Assembly (NCBI GenBank): GCA_039519185.1
Contig: CM076847.1
Span: forward strand, 70,839,864 to 70,903,863
DNA: 64,000 nt
Source: Astragalus membranaceus
Lineage: Eukaryota; Streptophyta; Magnoliopsida; Fabales; Fabaceae
Direction of reading: 5' to 3'
The position numbers were made by a program, and so were the translations under genes. Positions 58,082 to 64,000 of the stretch are shown one piece after another (within the stretch, counting starts at the first letter, position 1; every line of letters begins with the position of its first letter). The notes under the pieces are model-generated. The model made no database searches. It was not told where the DNA came from and saw nothing but the letters and a program-made list of their open reading frames with translations.

Positions 58082-58971
58082 CACTACTAGAAATCTCGGT
58101 ATTACCTGCGGAATTTCCTGCGAATTCCGCAGATAATTTCTGAGAAATTTCAAAATATGTAAAATATTTGCGGGGCATTTGAGTTGGCAGGTAATTTTTT
58201 ATTTTCCTGCGGATTTTTTTAAGAACTAGAGTTCGCACGAAATTTCTTTTATTATTATTTAAAAAAACTGAAAAAAAATTCTTTTATTTCTATTTATTTA
58301 TTTAAAATTTTTTAGTCTTTTTTTAAAAAAAAAAACTTGTAAAAAGTAAAATAGAAATTCGATACCCATTCCCGTTCACTCTCCAACTCTTTCTTCCGTG
58401 TTTCCTCTCTCTATACGTCTTCTTCAACTGATCTTCTTCTTCTTCAATGAGAGAAAAAAACCCTAACCTTCACTCTCACTCATCGTCTTTTTCAACGATC
58501 GAGAAATTGAAGCTTCGAACCTTCAACGAAATCAACAATGTGAACCGTCACGCTCACCTCGCGCTCGTGCTCGTCTCGTCTCGTCTCGTCCCGGTTCACC
58601 GCTCGTGATGTCTTCTCTGATCGTGCTCTCATCTTCTCTGATCGTGCTCTCATCTTCTCTGATTTCATCTTCTTCTGTGAAGGTAACCCTAAATCTACGC
58701 TTCTTCCACCGCTTCAAACCCTAAACTTTTTCTTCAAAATTCTGAGTGATTTTCTTACTGTGAATGCTGATTATGAGCTTGAATCGTGTTTGTATTTCCT
58801 ATCTTTTTAGTGATGGAACTTTTTATCAAATTCTGAGTTATTTTGGTAATGAGGTTGAGATTTTGAGTGATTAAGGATAGATTCTGCTTTATTGTGGGTG
58901 ATGGAACTTTTTACCAAATGAGGATAATGTTTTTGCAATTCAATTTGAATGTACGCTATTATAGTGTTTGC

Positions 58972-59668
58972 CTCTGAAGCCCCGATACTCCAAAATAGCC
59001 TAAGTATCGGTGTCGGACACGTATCGGACACCGATACGGCTCCGATACGTCTGGATACGTCTGGATACGTACCCATAAAGTATCGGTGAATTAATATTTA
59101 TTTTTTAAACAAAAAAATTCCGGATACGTTTCGGATACGTTCCGGATACGTTCCGGATACGTCTTCGATACTTCAATATAAAAAAATATATTTAATGTAA
59201 CTATTTTAACTTGGGCACTATTGGTCTTCGATACTTCAATATAAAAAAATATATTTAATGTAACTATTTAATGGAGGGGAGGATATTGACACAATTGGTG
59301 TTTAGTAGTGACTTATAATGTTTTTTTTGCTATACTCTAACTTGGACACTAAATTGTATATTTTTTGTGACATGATCTTTGGAGAAAGAATATATTTTGA
59401 ATAGGTGGGGGAAAAATGTAACTATGCGCACACTAATTTTGATCACAAATATCTTTTTTGTAAGAGTGATCATATCTATTGAATATTTTGAGAAATTGTC
59501 GGTTAGTAAAGTGACTATCTTTAGTTATGTTTTATTATTTTTAATTTTAATTTAATTTTTATTTGAAGTATCCCAGCCGTATCGTATCTTGATTTTCAAA
59601 TTTTTCCCGTATCCACGTATCCGTATCGTGTCGTATCCCGTATCGTATCTCGTATCGGGGCTTCAGAG
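58972..59668. mobile_element. hAT-like non-autonomous element (697 bases)
   Basis: Ends CTCTGAAGCCCCGATAC and its complement GTATCGGGGCTTCAGAG, flanked by the 8-base duplication GTGTTTGC at 58964-58971 and 59669-59676. Near the ends, GGATACGT/CGTATCC words recur many times in both orientations. Inside, TTCGATACTTCAATATAAAAA is repeated at about 59165 and 59226. No transposase. Confidence 0.93.
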
Positions 59669-59913
59669 GTGTTTGCTCTTAGGTCTATCCCTTTCCTTGC
59701 ATGTTTTTCAACATTTAGACATAGCTCTGAAAGTAGGTATATTAATTTTTTTTTTTGCATCTATCTAATCTCAATTAGCATGAAGGGTTCATTAGATCTG
59801 CATATGACTTAATGATGAGGACAACAGATTGAATATATTTTTAATAGTTTCAGTTGTTTGGTATTTCATGAAACTAATTTAATCTTACACTGAGCTATTT
59901 GATGATACACAGC

Positions 59914-60018
59914 CACCAACTCCTGCAAATTTTGTGATGAATGTGGGGCTTTATATTTGAGGGAAACATCGAAGTTTTGCTCTGAGTGTGGTTCGAAGAG
60001 GTTAGGAACATGATAGAT
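59914..60018 (+). pseudogene. Captured zinc-ribbon exon
   Basis: After a TACACAG acceptor the sequence reads TNSCKFCDECGALYLRETSK then FCSECGSKRLGT and a TGA. Two CxxC pairs (CDEC and CSEC) make a small zinc ribbon, and the stop suggests the true C-terminus of a host protein I cannot name. A further exon-like piece (FLPGVKTSSGNSTN) is near 60280. Confidence 0.55.
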
Positions 60019-60622
60019 TTAGGCAGGTTTAACTAGTCCATTCCTAGTCCACATCATTCTTTTGATCACAGGTGTATTCAAAGGTTTAATATAGTATTCA
60101 CAGGTGTATTCATAGTATTCCTAGTCCGCATCATTCTTTTAATACAAACCAGCTTTAGTAAGAAAATACATACCTATCTATACTTATAAGGATTAGAAAA
60201 CTTGTACACTTGGAAAATGAAGTTCTTATCTTTTTTGTCTTTGTCTACTTTTATTTTTTGTTCTTCTAATGGTAGGTATTCCTTCCTGGAGTTAAAACAT
60301 CAAGTGGCAATTCCACCAACACTGTCAAATGTGAAAGTAAGTATAAACTACTCTATTATTATTTAAGCCCTGTGATTCCGTGTCATCAAACTAATATGAC
60401 TTAAGATAGACATTAATTTAACAATCTAAAATCATGTGTTGCCTTAGTTGTGGTACTGCATATGACTCAACTACAAGATTGATTACATTGCCTAATGTTG
60501 TTAGTTTTTGATCACTGGGGTTCACTTCAATTTTTGATCCTCTTCCACTTCAAATAGTCAATAAACTCACAATTGGCTTAGCCTCTTCTAGGGAATTGTG
60601 GAATAACCTTCCCCATAATTAT

Positions 60623-63075
60623 TGTGACACCCCGATAAATTCTAACATGTAGAATCACCGAAATGCACTAAATGGCATATATCAGAGTAACTTCCTGTTA
60701 TTGAAATATTGAACACAACTAAAACTTTCGATAGTACATATCAAATGGTTCTCTGAACCTCATAAACTTCCTAAAAATGCTTAAGTTTCAAAGCTTAAGG
60801 CTTGTACATAATCCTGGTGTTCAATACTCAAAACATAAAGTAGCGGAAACGATTTATAACTTATACATGATAGTTATACAACCGATAACAAAAGTACTAC
60901 AGAAGGGCAAGGGCCTAAACCAAGAAACATAAACTTCCGGACTCCTCGAGTCTCACCAGCTAACCGTGCTTTGTCGCCTTTGCCTTCCCCTGTTTCTCTG
61001 TAAAAACCACAAATATGAAGGGTGAGATAAACATTATCTCAGTGAGTCCTATCGAGACCCCTGACCAACTCTAACAGTTTGTTATATTTGAATCTGAACT
61101 CGTGGCCCGAATAAGCGACCACGTGAATACATGATGTTTACTCGTAACTTGTAGCCCTAATAAGCGACTACTTGTTACATTTCTGATTTTCCTGATGTAG
61201 CCCTAATAAGCGACTACGGATCATATTTTAACATGAACTTAGCACAACCCGAGATATAATGCTAGACAATCTTGATTGCCCAATATCTACGGAAACCCCA
61301 ATCCGAAATTCTATTCGAATAATGCTAGGGTCCTAGCTTTGGATTCATGACTCCCCTCCACTAGGTATGCTAATAACTGGAGGATCGTCATCCTTGATAT
61401 ACATAAGGTATACCATCTACCTTTCCCCGAGGGAAAGTAACTTGATTTGTGTTTACATGAATTGAGAGTTTTTATGTCTTTATAGACTTACAATCAATTA
61501 GCTTACATGACATGATGAACTTAAAGTTCGTTATCGTAACATGATTGGGCTCAAGGTCCGTTAACATTTCTTGACTTGTGTTCTCACGCGTTCTCTAAGT
61601 ACGGTTTTCGTCACATTCATAACACACAAGCTTTCTATCAACATGAATAATTCCATGATATCAATCTTTACATTGTTGGGGTACCATGGGGAATGGATTA
61701 GAAGAGGATTGGAATCCTTTGGAATGGATAAAAAGGTACTTTGAATTTGAAGGTCAGAAAGTCTCACACGACCCGTGCGTGTAGGCGCACGACCCGTGCG
61801 TGTAGGCGCACGACCCGTGCGTGTAGGCACACGACCCGTGCGTTGTTGAACAACTTGTAGAAGATTTCAGAAAGATACGCACGACCCGTGCGACTAAGCG
61901 CACGATCCGGGCGTTATCCAATGAAATTGTAGAAAGTTCCAGAAACATACGCACGACCCGTGCGACTAGGCGCACGATCCGTGCGTGTTTAAAAATCCAG
62001 TTCTTGTAGTATCAGATGGAGGCGCACGACCCGTGCTCAGAGGCACACGATCCGTGCGTCTCTATCAGTTTTCCAGAAAACAGACTTTTCATGAGTTTTT
62101 CCCATTCCGTTCCGATTCCAAAATCTCTTCCGATCGAGACCCAAACTCAAACACACATTGAAACAATATATTATAGCAATTCCCAATCAATCCAACAATC
62201 AATCAAACGATTTATGATTTAAGTCACAACCCTTTTTGAGAGAACGGTTTTCGAATAGTTCCTTTCGTTACCAGAAACGCGTGACAAGAGTTTTCGAAAA
62301 GTAAAGACTCAGAAAACACATGCATTCCCTAAGCGAGTTATAGAACTCACCCGAAGTGATGAAAATCACTCAAACGACGAATCTAGCAGCTGACGCGTTC
62401 GAATAGCCTCACGAACCGTCTCCAAAACTGAACCCGAACTTCTCAAGGATCTAAGACTCGAACTTAGCAACTCAATCCTTCTCTTAGCTGCTCTATTTCG
62501 TGGTACAGGTGCTGAATTTGGTTTCACAGTTGTTCAAGCCAACATGCATGACTGAAACTCTCACTTCTACAAAGATGGAGCTCTAGCACTTAGAAATGGT
62601 GAAAAGGGATTGGGAGCTGTGATGGTGATGGTGTTTATATCAGGAGATAGAGGAGGAAAATCTGATTTGGATGATGGAATTATGTGGGACATGCACTCAG
62701 AAAATCTGGTTCTCCTCTCCTCTCCCTCTCTTCTTCCTCGCGCCCCTCTCCTTCTCTCCCTCTCTTGTTTCAGGTTTTCTTTTCAGCTGAAACTGAAATG
62801 GGGTCTTATGTGTTGTGTTTTTGTTTTGCCTTTGGTCAACTAAGTTCATTTAACATGGGTAAGGACCAAAATGCCCTTCCTCTCTAAAATCATTCCTTAA
62901 TTACCCTTATCATCATAATACCCTAACTTACTAACTTTAATATAATATTCTAATTATGCAAGACTATATCTTGATTAATTTCCAACATCACATGATTAAA
63001 TAATTTATGCTAATTAATCAACTTAACCTTTTGCTAATTTAATTAAATCTAATTAGCTAATTAGGGGATGTTACA
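60623..63075 (-). repeat. Long 3' LTR of a minus-strand Ty3/gypsy element
   Basis: On the minus strand it starts TGTAACATCCCCTAATTAGC, just after the pol stop and an A/G-rich tract, and ends GGGGTGTCACA, the TG...CA form. At 2453 bases it fits the long LTRs of Tekay/Del-type chromoviruses. It contains GCCCTAATAAGCGACTAC repeats (61090-61220) and a minisatellite (61765-62060). The 5' LTR is outside the window. Confidence 0.82.
61765..62060. repeat. Minisatellite of CACGACCCGTGCG units in the gypsy LTR
   Basis: About ten copies of GCGCACGACCCGTGCGTGTAG and variants (CACGATCCGTGCG), first in tandem, then spaced by about 50 bases with GAAAGTTCCAGAAACATAC between. CACG/CGTG pairs make each unit partly self-complementary and CpG-rich in an AT-rich setting. 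Confidence 0.92.
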
Positions 63076-63124
63076 TTCACCCCAACTTTTTAAAATTTTG
63101 TCCTCAAAATTGACAAAACGTACC

Positions 63125-64000
63125 TTACTCGAACAAAGAAGGATATTTCACCCGCATGCTCTCCTCTACTTCCCATGTCGCTTCGTCAGGTGACGCACCG
63201 TCCCAAAGCACCTTGACAATAGGAATTGATCTCGTTCGGAGCGTTTTCTCGCCACGTTTGATGATCCTGATTGGAGTAGGCTGATAAGATAAATCCGGTC
63301 TGATGTCAATCGCTTCATAACTTAAGGGTTGATTCGGATCATGAATATACTTCCTTAACTGTGATACATGAAACACATCATGTAATCTGGACAATTCTGG
63401 AGGTAATGCAATGCGATACGCTACCGGCCCAACTCGCTCGATGATCTGGAAGGGTCCGACATACCGAGGACTGAGCTTCTTCGCTCGCAAAGCAAGACCG
63501 GTTCCTATGGTTGGAGAAAGTCTCAAAAAGACATGGTCTCCTTCTTTGAATTCTAACGGCCTTCTTCTCTTATCCGTATAACTCTTTTGTCGACTCTGTG
63601 CGGCTTTCATCCTTTCTCTTATCTGACGGATCTTCTCCGTAGTCTCACGGACCAAATCCGGTCCCAACAATCTCTGCTCACCTACATCCCACCAACACAA
63701 TGGTGTTCTGCACTTCCTTCCATACAATGCTTCATATGGAGCCATTCCGATACTAGAATGGTAACTGTTGTTGTAGGAAAATTCTACCAATGGAAGATGA
63801 TCCTCCCATCTGCCTCCACTATCGAGTACACAAGCTCTCAACATAACCTCCAATGTCTGGATTGTCCTCTCAGTCTGCCCGTCTGTCTGTGGATGGTAAG
63901 CGGTGCTAACACATACCGTTGTTCCCAACGCCATGTTCAATGCTCTCCAAAATCGAGACGTGAACTTGGGATCTCGATTACAGATGATACTTGTAGGGAT
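63125..64000 (-). pseudogene. Ty3/gypsy integrase C-terminal part with chromodomain-like tail
   Basis: Open from the window end to the stop at 63125. It begins inside the integrase core: TSIICNRDPKFTSRFWRALN, then TAYHPQTDGQTERTIQTLEV with the catalytic Glu, PYEALYGRKCRTPLCW, the GPY/F-type region SPRYVGPFQIIERVGPVAYR, LHDVFHVSQLRKY, and a chromodomain-like tail VKVLWDGASPDEATWEVEES. The usual CDRDP or SDRDP reads CNRDP, so the second catalytic Asp appears to be Asn. Otherwise the frame is clean, suggesting a recent element of the Tekay/Del type. Confidence 0.9.

Larger units (their letters stand above)
58082..60622 (+). mobile_element. Left part of a CACTA-type element with captured exon (right end not found)
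   Basis: CACTACTAGAAATCTCGG at 58082, followed by repeats of CCTGCGGA/TCCGCAG words in both orientations. It includes a CT-rich leader-like block (58360-58700), an hAT-like insertion (58972-59668) and a zinc-ribbon exon near 59915. The right end was not found. It may have been lost or lie beyond the gypsy LTR, so the given right limit is only the LTR edge. Confidence 0.6.

Noticed and set aside
61561..61975. Minus-strand frames with TRTGRAP and similar repeats
   Set aside because: Artefact of the CACGACCCGTGCG minisatellite in the gypsy LTR.
62610..62887. Small secreted-protein-like frame
   Set aside because: Lies inside the gypsy LTR, overlaps another frame, and has no recognisable family.
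1..64000. Prokaryote-type defence, toxin or operon system
   Set aside because: All recognisable proteins are plant host or plant transposon families, with introns. Nothing suggests bacterial DNA.

Overview
This is a stretch of plant nuclear genome. The evidence is AT-rich spacer, GT-AG introns, plant-type LTR, LINE, CACTA, MULE, hAT and SINE elements, and host-gene sequence of eudicot type. The repeat style and protein matches suggest a papilionoid legume (clover/medic/pea side), but that is inference. No prokaryotic system, CRISPR array, rRNA or functional tRNA gene was seen. Only one host gene looks intact: a three-exon minus-strand gene at 15386-19145 for a KIN14B-interacting (At4g14310-like) WD40 protein. 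Almost everything else is transposable elements, gene pieces carried by them, and decayed duplicates.

Layout. 1-1743: 3' part of a Ty1/copia element with the RT core deleted, abutting a pseudogene copy of the last exon of the WD40 gene (1750-2166). 3630-14225 (copy A) and 41140-46410 (copy B): two diverged copies of one segment carrying an F-box/DUF295 gene that is broken in a different way in each copy. Copy A was split by a nearly complete L1-type LINE (4861-12014), which was itself hit by a CACTA element (5080-6436). Copy B keeps the LINE-empty site but gained SINEs, a LINE remnant and a hAT element inside a SINE. 20100-22000: LINE and SINE debris with nested insertions. 22555-26540: a CACTA element carrying exons of four unrelated host genes, all in one orientation. 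28048-40203: an old CACTA interrupted by a younger 10.2-kb CACTA (28292-38473). The younger one has a shortened transposase gene, an intact ten-exon transposase_24/Ulp1-type gene, and captured exons.

46884-56108: a complete but dead copia element (LTRs 520 and 527 bp, target duplication ACAAT). Its RNase H region is interrupted by another gene-carrying CACTA (50621-54804) with ALKBH8-like and DUF632 exons. 56701-57882: a MULE-like element with long inverted ends. 58082 onward: the left end of one more CACTA with an hAT-like element inside it. 60623-64000: the long 3' LTR and integrase end of a minus-strand Ty3/gypsy element that runs off the window.

The most interesting material is the capture of host exons by CACTA elements, including two different AlkB-family genes in two elements with similar subterminal repeats. 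Also notable are the 10-kb CACTA with a fused, core-less transposase next to an intact second gene, and the A/B duplication, which gives empty-site proof for several insertions.
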